Shown here in pieces: positions 43,135-50,060 of a stretch of DNA of 50,060 bases. Where the stretch lies: contig QIAM01000030.1 in the NCBI GenBank assembly GCA_003225555.1, positions 1 through 50,060 on the forward strand, in the 5' to 3' direction. The DNA comes from Acidobacteriota bacterium (GTDB lineage: Bacteria; Acidobacteriota; Terriglobia; Terriglobales; Acidobacteriaceae). The notes under the pieces are model-generated. The model did not search any database. It saw nothing but the letters and a program-made list of their open reading frames with translations, and was not told the origin of the DNA. Within the stretch, counting starts at the first letter, position 1; every line of letters starts with the position of its first letter. Made by a program: the position numbers and the translations under genes.

Positions 43135-43435
43135 CGAGCGCACTTGCTAATAGATGCGCGCGCTTCTGGTAGTCGGTTGCCCCGGTATTCTGACTTCGTT
43201 TGAGCAGGTGGTATTCGTCGGCAATATTGAGGGCGGCAAGCACGGCCAGGCGCACCGTGTCGATGGTATTGGTGGCCTCGGCAACGGCGCGCATCTTGGC
43301 GTCGACGTACTCAGCCAGTTTGAGGATGTACTCGGGATCGGACCCGCGCAGATTGTAAGCCTGATCGAAGATCTCGACGCGCACACTACTGTTCTGGGCG
43401 TCTTTCATCGTTGCATCTTTCGTCGCCGTAGCCAT
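43100..43435 (-). CDS. zapA: Cell division protein ZapA
   Basis: A protein of 111 residues that binds FtsZ and stabilises the Z ring. The pattern VRVEIFDQAYNLRGSDPEYILKLAEYVDAKM is typical of the ZapA head, followed by the helix (VAEATNTIDTVRLAVLAALNIADEYHLL). The start ATG 43435 is preceded by GGGAGG. It sits between an upstream coiled-coil gene (52-base gap) and the overlapping VWFA protein 4, so all three are likely one operon. Confidence 0.93.
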   Translation of the reverse strand: MATATKDATMKDAQNSSVRVEIFDQAYNLRGSDPEYILKLAEYVDAKMRAVAEATNTIDTVRLAVLAALNIADEYHLLKRSQNTGATDYQKRAHLLASALDEVLEENRKAG

Positions 43436-43487
43436 GACCCTCCCGCTCCTTTTGTATTTGCGACGTGCGGATTGACGAAATGCCGCG

Positions 43488-43784
43488 CTAGCTTGCTGCC
43501 TGTTCCTCTGCAATCGACTCGATCTGCTCCAGCATCTTCTCGACCCGGCCGCGGATTTCTTCCCGCTCTTTTCGCAGTTGCACGGCCTCGCGCCGGAGCG
43601 TATCCAGCTGCTCTTCGCGCTCTTCCAACTGCTGGCGGACGCGTTGGACATCGCGCTCGGCCGCAGCCTGGGCCTGCCGCGCCGCCTTGTACATCTCTAT
43701 GGTGCGATAAACCTTCTCTTCCAACGCCTCAAAATCGTCCGCTGGAACCTGGTCCGCCACCTGCTCCACCGCCTTCAACGCCAT
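43488..43784 (-). CDS. Coiled-coil protein upstream of zapA
   Basis: A 98-residue protein from ATG 43784, mostly one long coiled coil (ALEEKVYRTIEMYKAARQAQ through EQLDTLRREAVQLRKEREE) with high Glu, Arg and Gln content, no membrane segment and no Cys. Its place just before zapA and its size suggest a ZapB-like division or nucleoid factor, but this is inference from position. The RBS is weak; ATG 43847 and GTG-like starts upstream are possible. Confidence 0.75.
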   Translation of the reverse strand: MALKAVEQVADQVPADDFEALEEKVYRTIEMYKAARQAQAAAERDVQRVRQQLEEREEQLDTLRREAVQLRKEREEIRGRVEKMLEQIESIAEEQAAS

Positions 43785-43948
43785 GATTGCACTTTCCCGG
43801 AAGGATTTCGAACTTTCCCGCAGTATACTCCACCTGCTTGTGGACATCGCGGCCGTTTGTTCACGCACGATGCCTCAAACCGCGTTGAATGGTTTCAGGG
43901 CTAAGGATTAAGAACGAAGCCCGGTACGGCTTTTCACGGAGTCACACT

Positions 43949-44179
43949 CTAGGCTGCGGCCGACGTATCCGCCCCATCGTACTCCAAGTCGCAACTCGGG
44001 CACATGGCTAATTGAAGAGTCCAAACTTGACGATTGTAGGAGAGCACGGCTTCTCGATGGAGCAACGTGGAGCCGCATTTAGGGCACTCGAGAAGGCGCG
44101 GCATACGCGATAGAGTATCGAAGAGTTCTGCTACGGAGAGGAATGGGACAGGAGTATATCCGGGGGGGTTATTTGCCAT
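43949..44179 (-). CDS. Small zinc-ribbon protein
   Basis: A 76-residue protein from ATG 44179. Two CPxC pairs (ECPKCGS and MCPSCDLEY) about 28 residues apart would bind one zinc ion. The N-terminal part is Pro-rich. No further family is recognised. The RBS is weak and the start is chosen by proximity to the conserved part; the frame is open to 44242. Confidence 0.6.
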   Translation of the reverse strand: MANNPPGYTPVPFLSVAELFDTLSRMPRLLECPKCGSTLLHREAVLSYNRQVWTLQLAMCPSCDLEYDGADTSAAA

Positions 44180-44409
44180 GATGGGGCTTTTCTTGGAGAC
44201 GCACTGGCTGATCGTCGCAAGACCCCGTCCCGGGGAAGACACGATGCGGCGGGAATGCGTTTAACAGTCGGGGGGAATCCTACCCAACGTCTATGAGTGT
44301 TCTAGCGAACATCGACGCACTGGATGCGCCAAGAAGCGTCACACTATTTAATGTACTTTCACAACTCCCGTGCGTCAGCGCGATGACGATTTCGGGAGCG
44401 GGTACGAGC

Positions 44410-44415
44410 TATAAT
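44410..44415 (+). promoter_or_regulatory. -10 element TATAAT, likely leaderless start of sodC
   Basis: TATAAT ends seven bases before ATG 44423 and no RBS lies between, so the transcript probably begins at or next to the start codon, as at 31899. No good -35 is seen. Confidence 0.45.
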
Positions 44416-44422
44416 CTCTCGC

Positions 44423-44938
44423 ATGAAAAACCTTGGGCAGTTTTTTATCGCACTGACAGTTGTCTTGACCCTCGGGGCTCTGCCGAGCGCGGCCAAGACG
44501 AAGGTTGAACTGAAAGACGCGCAGGGCAAGAGCGTGGGCACCGCGATCCTTTGGCAACAAGGGCCGGGCGTCGGCATTCAGATTAACTTGCACGACCTGC
44601 CGCCCGGCGAACACGCCATCCACTTTCACCAGAATGCGAAGTGTGAAGGTCCGGACTTCAAGTCAGCGGGCCCGCACTTTAATCCTGAGAACAAGAAGCA
44701 CGGCCTGGAAAATCCCGAAGGCCATCACGCCGGCGACATGAACAATTTCACAGTCGCTGCGAAAGGCAAGGTAAAGAGCAGCCTCGAAAACAAGGACGTG
44801 ACGCTTGGGGAAGGCAGCCACTCGCTGTTCAGCAATGGGGGAACCGCGATTGTGATCCATGCCAAAGCGGACGACATGAAAACTGATCCTTCGGGGAATT
44901 CTGGAGATCGGATCGCGTGCGGAGTGGTCACGAAGTAG
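44423..44938 (+). CDS. sodC: Periplasmic Cu/Zn superoxide dismutase
   Basis: A 171-residue protein that removes superoxide in the periplasm. The signal peptide (about 1-23) is followed by the SodC fold: [13 protein letters not shown] (copper ligands), [13 protein letters not shown] and [11 protein letters not shown] (bridging His, zinc His and Asp), [18 protein letters not shown] (copper His) and DRIACGVV, whose Cys pairs with the Cys near residue 74. All metal ligands appear present. It is monocistronic. Confidence 0.94.
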   Translation: MKNLGQFFIALTVVLTLGALPSAAKTKVELKDAQGKSVGTAILWQQGPGVGIQINLHDLPPGEHAIHFHQNAKCEGPDFKSAGPHFNPENKKHGLENPEGHHAGDMNNFTVAAKGKVKSSLENKDVTLGEGSHSLFSNGGTAIVIHAKADDMKTDPSGNSGDRIACGVVTK

Positions 44939-45002
44939 GGTGCAACTTCGCACACCGGATGTGACCTCAGTGTCTGAAGCCACGGCTGGTTTTGCGGCTT
45001 AC

Positions 45003-45024
45003 GGCGCGGCTAGAAAGCCGCGCC
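45003..45024. repeat. Perfect GC hairpin with repeat-like tail
   Basis: GGCGCGGCT (45003-45011) pairs with AGCCGCGCC (45016-45024). It is followed by CTTTCAAAGCAGAGTTTTTC, a sequence related to one near 39824. It lies in the gap between sodC and the convergent DUF3106 gene and may act as a terminator for either. Confidence 0.6.
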
Positions 45025-45111
45025 CTTTCAAAGCAGAGTTTTTCAACAAACTGTTTAGCCGCCGGTGTCACGTTCAATCCGCAATGAGAGATTTTGTGCA
45101 GAACGCAAGGC

Positions 45112-45735
45112 TTAGTCCTGCGGGGCGGGTTGTTCCCCGCTAGTCTCGGGCGGCGCCAGGGGAAGGCGGGAAGCGCCCTGCAGCATTTCACGTTCCTGCG
45201 GCGAGAAGGTGTTCTTGAAGTGCTCCGAGTTGATCACCTGTTCGCGCTGCTCGGGCGGCATGGCACGCAAGTCGCGGAACGCGGACGTCACCATTTGCCG
45301 GCGATCGGGCGGAAGTTGCTGCATCTGTCCGAAGATTCGACGCGCATCCTGCTTCTGCTCCGGCGTCAGATGTTCCCAGGTTTCCATTCGGCTGAGCACT
45401 CGCTCCTGCTGCTGAGGCGGGAGACTCGAGAAATGCTGTAACCGGTGGCGCAGTTGTTGCTGACGATCGGGGGAAAGCCGCTGAAATTGCGGATCATTCT
45501 GCAGCGCGCGTTCCTGTTCGTTGGGAGGAACATTCTTGTAGCGCCGCAACCAGTCCCCGGCATGTCCGCCTTGCTGCTGCGGGGGACCTTGCCGGCGGCC
45601 CTGTGGCGGGTGCCTTGGAAACTGTGGCCCGGGGGGTTGGCGTCGCTGCTGCGCCAGCAAGGAAAGCGGAGCAGCCAGCACCACGGCCAGAATGAAGGCC
45701 GCAAACCATTCCGCAATGTATTTTGCCCTCCGCAC
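45112..45735 (-). CDS. DUF3106 family secreted protein
   Basis: From GTG 45735 (GGGAGAGGG upstream) there are 207 residues: a signal peptide (FAAFILAVVLAAPLSLLAQ), a Pro/Gln-rich stretch to about residue 65, then helical repeats of the LPPxQQERVLSRMETWEHLTPEQ form, which define DUF3106. The Pro-Glu-rich tail ends PAPQD. The family is thought to be periplasmic and perhaps stress-related. It is the third gene of a probable operon after the sigma and anti-sigma genes. Confidence 0.83.
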   Translation of the reverse strand: MRRAKYIAEWFAAFILAVVLAAPLSLLAQQRRQPPGPQFPRHPPQGRRQGPPQQQGGHAGDWLRRYKNVPPNEQERALQNDPQFQRLSPDRQQQLRHRLQHFSSLPPQQQERVLSRMETWEHLTPEQKQDARRIFGQMQQLPPDRRQMVTSAFRDLRAMPPEQREQVINSEHFKNTFSPQEREMLQGASRLPLAPPETSGEQPAPQD

Positions 45736-45796
45736 TGTACCCTCTCCCACCTGTTCAGAGACAAGTTCTGGGAACCTTGACTCAGGCTCGCCGATC

Positions 45797-46291
45797 TTAC
45801 GGATTTGCCGTTACATCGTCTTGCACTTGCAGGTCGTCGAGCAACTCAAAATCTGCATACAACTCATGATTTTTTTCCAACGCCTGCAAATCGCTAACCG
45901 CCGTTCCCGGTTCGACTGGCCCAAAGTTGTCGGCCATCGCTTGGTTCGGTCCGGAATTGTACCTCCCCCGGCCATGGTTGAAGAAGAGTCCAATTCCAAC
46001 TCCCATCAGCACAGTAAGCGCAGCCGCCAATACGGGACGTCGGAACCACTGCAGCCATCCCGCCTGGGGCTTGGCCATTTCTTCGCGCAGCCGCGCCTGC
46101 AGGCACACGTCGAAATAGGGCGAAGGCTCGGGAGCCTGCCATTCGTCCAGCAACGCCATGGTCTGGCGAAACTCTGCGAGCTTGCCCGCACACGCGTCAC
46201 AACTGGCCAGATGCTTACTCTCTTCCCCCGTCGCCGCAATCAGTCCAGCAGCCACATCGGGCATTTTGTCGCGAACTTCATCGCATGTCAT
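45797..46291 (-). CDS. Putative anti-sigma factor with zinc-finger motif
   Basis: A 164-residue protein with an N-terminal zf-HC2-like motif (HLASCDACAGKL, His-x3-Cys-x2-Cys), a single membrane segment (PVLAAALTVLMGVGIGLFF) near residue 95, and a short acidic periplasmic tail. Anti-sigma factors of this type hold an ECF sigma factor at the membrane until a signal arrives. It lies 54 bases after the sigma gene on the same strand, which supports the pairing. Confidence 0.85.
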   Translation of the reverse strand: MTCDEVRDKMPDVAAGLIAATGEESKHLASCDACAGKLAEFRQTMALLDEWQAPEPSPYFDVCLQARLREEMAKPQAGWLQWFRRPVLAAALTVLMGVGIGLFFNHGRGRYNSGPNQAMADNFGPVEPGTAVSDLQALEKNHELYADFELLDDLQVQDDVTANP

Positions 46292-46345
46292 AACCGCTTC
46301 CTCTTCGCTCTTCGCCTCTGTCGTTCACCAGATACAACTTCCCTG

Positions 46346-47128
46346 CTAGATAAATTCTTTTAACTGTTCCCGCAACGTTTCATACGCGCGGAACAGCAGG
46401 GACTTTGTTGCCGATTCACTCAACTTCAAAACTTCCGCAATCTGCTTGTAACCCATCTGCTGGTACTTGTGCATGATCACCGCCAGCCTCTGCCGCTCCG
46501 GGAGCGCTTCCACTTTGCCGCGGATCGCCAGCAGCCGTTCCCGCCGAACCAACGCCTGTTCCGCCGTCAGGCCACCGTCCGGCAATTCGAACGTCGTGCC
46601 TGTCTCCTCGTCCGGCTCGTCGAGGCTGACCGTAACCTCGGCACGCTCATGGCGCGTATCGCGCGCGTGATTGACCGCGAGGTTCGTCGCGATGCGGTAC
46701 AGCCAAGTCGCGAACTTCGCGCTCGGCTCGTAAGTTTCACGTGCACGATAAACCCGCAGAAAAACTTCCTGCGCCAGATCCTCCGCAGCCGCCGCATTCC
46801 GCGCCATCCGGTACATGAATCCCACCAGAGGCCGCCGATATTTCTGCACCAGGTAATCGAAGGCCGATTGATCTCCAGCCTTGACCCGCACCATGACCTC
46901 GGCGTCGGAAAAAGCCTCCAGCCCAGCCATTGCGGCGGAGAATCCCCCAGCCGGCGGTGACCCGGCAGGAGCCATCAGGACGCCCCGATCCATGGCGGCG
47001 GTGCTCACACTGGTTTCAACCCGCTTCTGCGCAGAAAGTTGCGAGGGATTATCGACTGGCACAGGACCGGAAACCCCGATGGATGAGGAAGATAATGGCC
47101 GAGAAAACGTTTTTGGCTCTTGTGCCAT
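46346..47128 (-). CDS. ECF-type RNA polymerase sigma factor
   Basis: The C-terminal 190 residues contain sigma region 2 (FDYLVQKYRRPLVGFMYRMA, then AEDLAQEVFLRVYRA and FATWLYRIATNLAVNHAR) and region 4 (LPERQRLAVIMHKYQQMGYKQIAEVLKLSES). The N-terminal extension of about 65 residues is Ser/Pro-rich and unlike other sigma factors. I chose ATG 47128. ATG 46930, just before the conserved part, and the open frame to 47191 are alternatives; none has a good RBS. It is first in an operon with an anti-sigma and a DUF3106 gene. Confidence 0.88.
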   Translation of the reverse strand: MAQEPKTFSRPLSSSSIGVSGPVPVDNPSQLSAQKRVETSVSTAAMDRGVLMAPAGSPPAGGFSAAMAGLEAFSDAEVMVRVKAGDQSAFDYLVQKYRRPLVGFMYRMARNAAAAEDLAQEVFLRVYRARETYEPSAKFATWLYRIATNLAVNHARDTRHERAEVTVSLDEPDEETGTTFELPDGGLTAEQALVRRERLLAIRGKVEALPERQRLAVIMHKYQQMGYKQIAEVLKLSESATKSLLFRAYETLREQLKEFI

Positions 47129-47191
47129 GCGTCTTGGCGAGGAGGAGCCCGGTGAGTGCAAAACGGGCTGTTCTCGCCGATAGCCTACCAT

Positions 47192-47434
47192 GGGTTGTCG
47201 CCGGCAAGAACTACAGGCCCAAAGCGGCGTCGGACCTCAGACTCCGACCTCAGACTTCTGTATCCCGCTGCTCAAGATCAGCTCAATCTTGCCGAGGTCC
47301 GAGGTCCCGAGGTCTGACCGCGCTTCTGGGCGCCTAAGCCAAGGGGACTTGTCGACGTCCGGTGGGGCAGACCCCACAAGCAAATGGCCCCGGACGAATG
47401 CGTCCAGGGCTACGTGTTATGTGGAGCAGAGCGC
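47192..47434. repeat. Gap with direct and inverted repeats
   Basis: GGACCTCAGAC / CGACCTCAGAC (47232-47255) occur as direct repeats, with inverse matches GAGGTCCGAGGTC and GAGGTCTGAC near 47297-47320. A hairpin GTGGGGCAGACCCCAC follows at 47361, and CCCCGGACGAATGCGTCCAGGG near 47390. No gene is visible. It may hold the promoter of the sigma operon (minus strand). Confidence 0.5.
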
Positions 47435-48442
47435 TTACCTCGCGGTGTGATTGGGCACGCACATCGACAACATTTCCGCCTTGGTTGCATCCGCCGCTGC
47501 GGGATCCTGCCATACGGCCTCATTTTGGCAGATCCCTGAATAGCAGTTCACATCCGGGACATTCCTGGGCAGCACCTGGTCAATCAGGAACTTGCCTTGG
47601 CCGGTGCTGTTATTCGGTTTGGTGGTGCAGAAATACCAACTCATCGAGGTTTTGGGATACGAATAGTTCGCGCCGGTGGAGATGATCGAGTCCGATGCCC
47701 ACTTATCAATGTCGGCCTGGGGAGGATTCCGGGTAGCGCATGTAGTCGTGTTTTCCCACCCGTTGACTTTGTCTCCGTTACCGAATCCGTAGGGCGCATC
47801 GGTAAGCTGAGGACACAGATTCAGCTTAGGGCCGGTGTAGAGGGCGCGGTCGCAGCCGTAGTCCAAACGTGAAACCCCAGGTCCGCCGCCGATTACGACG
47901 TAGTCAAGATAATCCGCCAAGCCGTAATGAGCCATCGCGAAGGCCATCGTGGCACCTCCCGCACTGAGCCCCTGGCCACAGTAGCCAGTGGTGCGGCTCT
48001 TCTGATGTACGGTGTTGAAGACATACTGAAGCACCGTGGCTGGACGGCAGGCCGCAGTCTTCAGCCCAATAGCGCCGGTACTTTCCCAATCCGTATTCCA
48101 GGAAAACTGCACGACGCGGAAACCGTCAGTTACATAAGCGTCAGCGAATCCGCTGTTGTAAAACGCTGTCCCCCCGCTGCCGCTGATCAACACGATGCTA
48201 CCCTGCGCGGTTCCTGTCGGCTTGGTTACACCCAGCGTGCCATCCAGATCAGGTATGCCTGGGCAGGACACGCGCATCGACTTGCAGACTGCGCCTTTTG
48301 CGGCATTCGAGGGGCAGGTGGCGGGACCAAGGATTTTCACTGTGCCTAAGGGCAGGGTTGGCGGAGTTGCCACTTCTTGCGCCAGGCTTGCCAGGGCCAT
48401 CAACACCACGGCAGGAAGAAAGACCACGGCCGACATTTTCAC
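47435..48442 (-). CDS. Secreted Cys-rich alpha/beta-hydrolase-like protein
   Basis: From GTG 48442 (GGGAGG five bases upstream) there are 335 residues: a signal peptide (MSAVVFLPAVVLMALASLAQ), then a hydrolase-like chain with GSIVLISGSGGTAFYNSG, VVQFSWNTDWES and the nucleophile motif GLSAGG in a secreted context. The likely acid and His are not obvious. It has 12 Cys in the mature part, suggesting several disulfides. I do not recognise a named family; it could be an esterase or depolymerase. An ATG at 48436 is an alternative start. It is divergent from HAF gene 2. Confidence 0.68.
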   Translation of the reverse strand: MKMSAVVFLPAVVLMALASLAQEVATPPTLPLGTVKILGPATCPSNAAKGAVCKSMRVSCPGIPDLDGTLGVTKPTGTAQGSIVLISGSGGTAFYNSGFADAYVTDGFRVVQFSWNTDWESTGAIGLKTAACRPATVLQYVFNTVHQKSRTTGYCGQGLSAGGATMAFAMAHYGLADYLDYVVIGGGPGVSRLDYGCDRALYTGPKLNLCPQLTDAPYGFGNGDKVNGWENTTTCATRNPPQADIDKWASDSIISTGANYSYPKTSMSWYFCTTKPNNSTGQGKFLIDQVLPRNVPDVNCYSGICQNEAVWQDPAAADATKAEMLSMCVPNHTAR

Positions 48443-48633
48443 TGCGACCTCCCGAGTACAGCATGGGCGGGGAAGGGACGCAATCCCCATGCGGGACGAT
48501 GATTCTACTATTCCAAGAAGCCTTCACGCCAGGCTTTTCAGTGTCCCAGTGTGTGCAAGAAGATTCATCCTTGACCGGCGTTTGACGCGCCCTGACAATC
48601 GGCCCGCCAAGTCCGCCTGGCAGGAGTTCATCC

Positions 48634-49658
48634 ATGCTCAAAGCACTCTTTCTCGCCGGCTCGATTTTCTTGTGTGCATCCATGGCGAGGGCTCAGTCCT
48701 ACACCATCACCGACTTGGGTTCCTTTGGCGGTCTAAACGGCAGCATCGCCATGGCTGTTAACGACGGCGGTAAGGCAACCGGCTGGGCGTCCAGGGGCTC
48801 CGCGACGTACTCGCCCCATTTTTGTGGTCGCAAAGCAAAGGCTTGCAGCCCTTGGGGACGCTGGGCGGGAGTCAGGGATCCGGGCTCGGCATTAACGCCT
48901 CGGGTCAGATTGTGGGATGGTCCACCGTAGGGTTCGTTCAACGCGCCTTCCTATGGAAGCAAAAAATAGGCATGCAGGACTTGGGCACTCTCGGCGGAAG
49001 TTTCAGCGTGGCTTCGGCAATCAACGCCACTGGTCAAATTGCCGGGTGGTCGTATCGTAGCGATGGAACAACCCACGCCTTCTTCATGAACCCTGGTACC
49101 ACGATGCAGGATATCGACACACTGGGCGGCACCTTCAGCCAGGGATATGGAATTGACGACTCTGGCCAGGTAGTGGGAGGCGCCAACTTGGCTAGCGGTC
49201 TTGAAGACGCTTTTCTGTGGACCGAAGCGGACGGCATGCAGGATCTTGGCGACCTGGGAGGAATCGGCAGTAGAGCGCTGACGATCGACGCGACCGGACG
49301 AGTTGTGGGCTACTCAAACATCCCCGGCGATACCGCCTTCCATCCGTTCCTCTGGTCAAAATCACGCGGCATGCAGGGTCTCGGCATCCTCAGCGGCGGA
49401 AACGATAGCAGGGCTGATGCAATCAACGCCTCGGGCTCGATTGTGGGCGCGTCCACCACGGCAGGGCAAGCTGCTTATCATGCCTTCATCTGGACGCCGG
49501 CGGGTGGAATGAAGGATCTGAATAATCTGATTCCTGCCGGCACGGATTGGACCTTGGTTGAAGCATTCGGCATTAACAAGTCTGGGCAGATTGTAGGTTC
49601 TGGCGGAAGAACTGACGGTCTTGCTCATGCCTTTCTCTTGACGCCAGTCAAAAAATAG
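48634..49658 (+). pseudogene. Secreted HAF-repeat protein 2, frameshifted
   Basis: ATG 48634 (CAGGAG upstream) starts a signal peptide (ALFLAGSIFLCASMARAQ) and first HAF unit. At about 48814-48823 the frame shifts by one, and the same protein continues as FLWSQSKGLQPLGTLGG through six further HAF repeats to 49658. Adding one C to the CCCC run at 48814-48817 would join them as YSPPFLW. The rest of the gene shows no damage. It is either a recent frameshift or a sequencing error. It is homologous to HAF protein 1 at 35051. Confidence 0.78.
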
Positions 49659-49766
49659 ACTGACTCGACTCAGTGACAGCGAATGTCATGATCGCACTGC
49701 GGCTTGGATCCGCGTGCAGTCCCGCCGCCCGATTCCTTTGTTACAATGAATCTCCAGCGCAAGCGT

Positions 49767-49841
49767 GGGCGCTTAACTCAGCGGTAGAGTGCCATCTTCA
49801 CACGGTGGAAGTCATAGGTTCGAATCCTATAGCGCCCACCA
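49767..49841 (+). tRNA. tRNA-Val (CAC)
   Basis: Acceptor GGGCGCT pairs with AGCGCCC, the D arm is ACTC/GAGT, the anticodon stem-loop is CCATC TTCACAC GGTGG (anticodon CAC), the T arm is ATAGGTTCGAATCCTAT, and CCA is encoded (49839-49841). An integrase gene lies just downstream, so this may be an attachment site. Confidence 0.95.
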
Positions 49842-49876
49842 TCTTTTCAGTAGGATAGGAGTCTTACCTGCCGTTT

Positions 49877-50060
49877 TCACCTGCCGTTAAGCGCAAGCAT
49901 TGCGACTTTGCCGCTTGCTTCTCGCATGTCAGGAGTCGCAGCATCGCCGTAGATGTTCATCGTCGTTCGGATGTCCGAGTGACGCATGAGTTTTTGCTGA
50001 ACACCTATCGGCGTCCCCACAGAGTCGAGCCAAGTTCGGTAGGTATGCCGGAATGCGTGA
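49877..50060 (-). CDS. Tyrosine recombinase/integrase, C-terminal part
   Basis: The minus strand from the window edge to a TGA at 49877-49879 encodes HAFRHTYRTWLDSVGTPIG, then QQKLMRHSDIRTTMNIYGD. These hold the second catalytic Arg in RHTY, the His in RHSD and the nucleophile Tyr in NIYG of the tyrosine-recombinase family. The tail is EASGKVAMLALNGR. The 5' part is outside the window. Its place 36 bases after the tRNA-Val 3' end, pointing back to the tRNA, is typical for an integrated element. Confidence 0.85.
   Translation of the reverse strand, partial: HAFRHTYRTWLDSVGTPIGVQQKLMRHSDIRTTMNIYGDAATPDMREASGKVAMLALNGR

Noticed and set aside
1..50060. CRISPR array or cas genes
   Set aside because: No regularly spaced identical repeats and no Cas-like protein were seen; the dispersed repeats are irregular and hairpin-forming.

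Overview
The window looks like part of an Acidobacteriota (Terriglobia-like) chromosome. The reasons are its high G+C content, four copies of the secreted VWFA-related domain typical of acidobacteria, a large Oar-type TonB receptor with an N-terminal carboxypeptidase-regulatory domain, HAF-repeat secreted proteins, a BlaI/M56 pair, an MglA-type GTPase, and many short inverted intergenic repeats. This placement rests on gene content, not on a marker-gene search.

Layout. 1-4237: a rhodanese-fold gene with an in-frame UGA exactly where a redox Cys is expected, followed by a hairpin that fits a bacterial SECIS (the main find), then a membrane acyltransferase, a YheT-type hydrolase, an FmdB zinc ribbon and a PilZ protein. 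4238-7505: a PQQ cofactor operon, pqqB-pqqC-pqqD-pqqE, with no pqqA visible. 7614-13807: an outer-membrane barrel protein, homoserine dehydrogenase, a secreted glycosidase-like protein with a perfect LacI-type operator upstream, a small acidic peptide and an aldo/keto reductase. 14083-23845: a TonB receptor, the BlaI/M56 regulatory pair, tRNA-His, a nucleotide-sugar dehydrogenase homologue that has lost its catalytic residues, a frameshifted 2H phosphoesterase, tRNA-Arg and the Oar-type receptor. 23972-28445: a class I glutamine-amidotransferase-like lipoprotein candidate, a GIDE-domain membrane protein and an M13 metallopeptidase. 29056-34899: lgt, DUF4197, an RluA-type pseudouridine synthase, VWFA protein 1, DUF3052, a tiny membrane protein and a Gfo/Idh/MocA oxidoreductase. 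35051-43784: HAF protein 1, a broken small zinc-binding gene, two secreted proteins, VWFA proteins 2 to 4, MglA, ZapA and a coiled-coil protein. 43949-49658: a zinc-ribbon protein, Cu/Zn SOD, an ECF sigma/anti-sigma/DUF3106 operon, a Cys-rich secreted hydrolase and a frameshifted HAF protein 2. 49767-50060: tRNA-Val followed by the C-terminus of a tyrosine integrase on the minus strand, probably the edge of an integrated element.

How the genes work together. The PQQ operon would supply a cofactor for periplasmic dehydrogenases, none of which lies here. The receptors, glycosidase, M13 peptidase, Lgt and VWFA proteins form a large envelope and secreted load typical of a soil polymer-degrading acidobacterium. 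Three genes are interrupted by small indels, two of them in homopolymer runs, so sequencing or assembly error should be excluded before they are called pseudogenes. No CRISPR array, rRNA or complete mobile element was seen.
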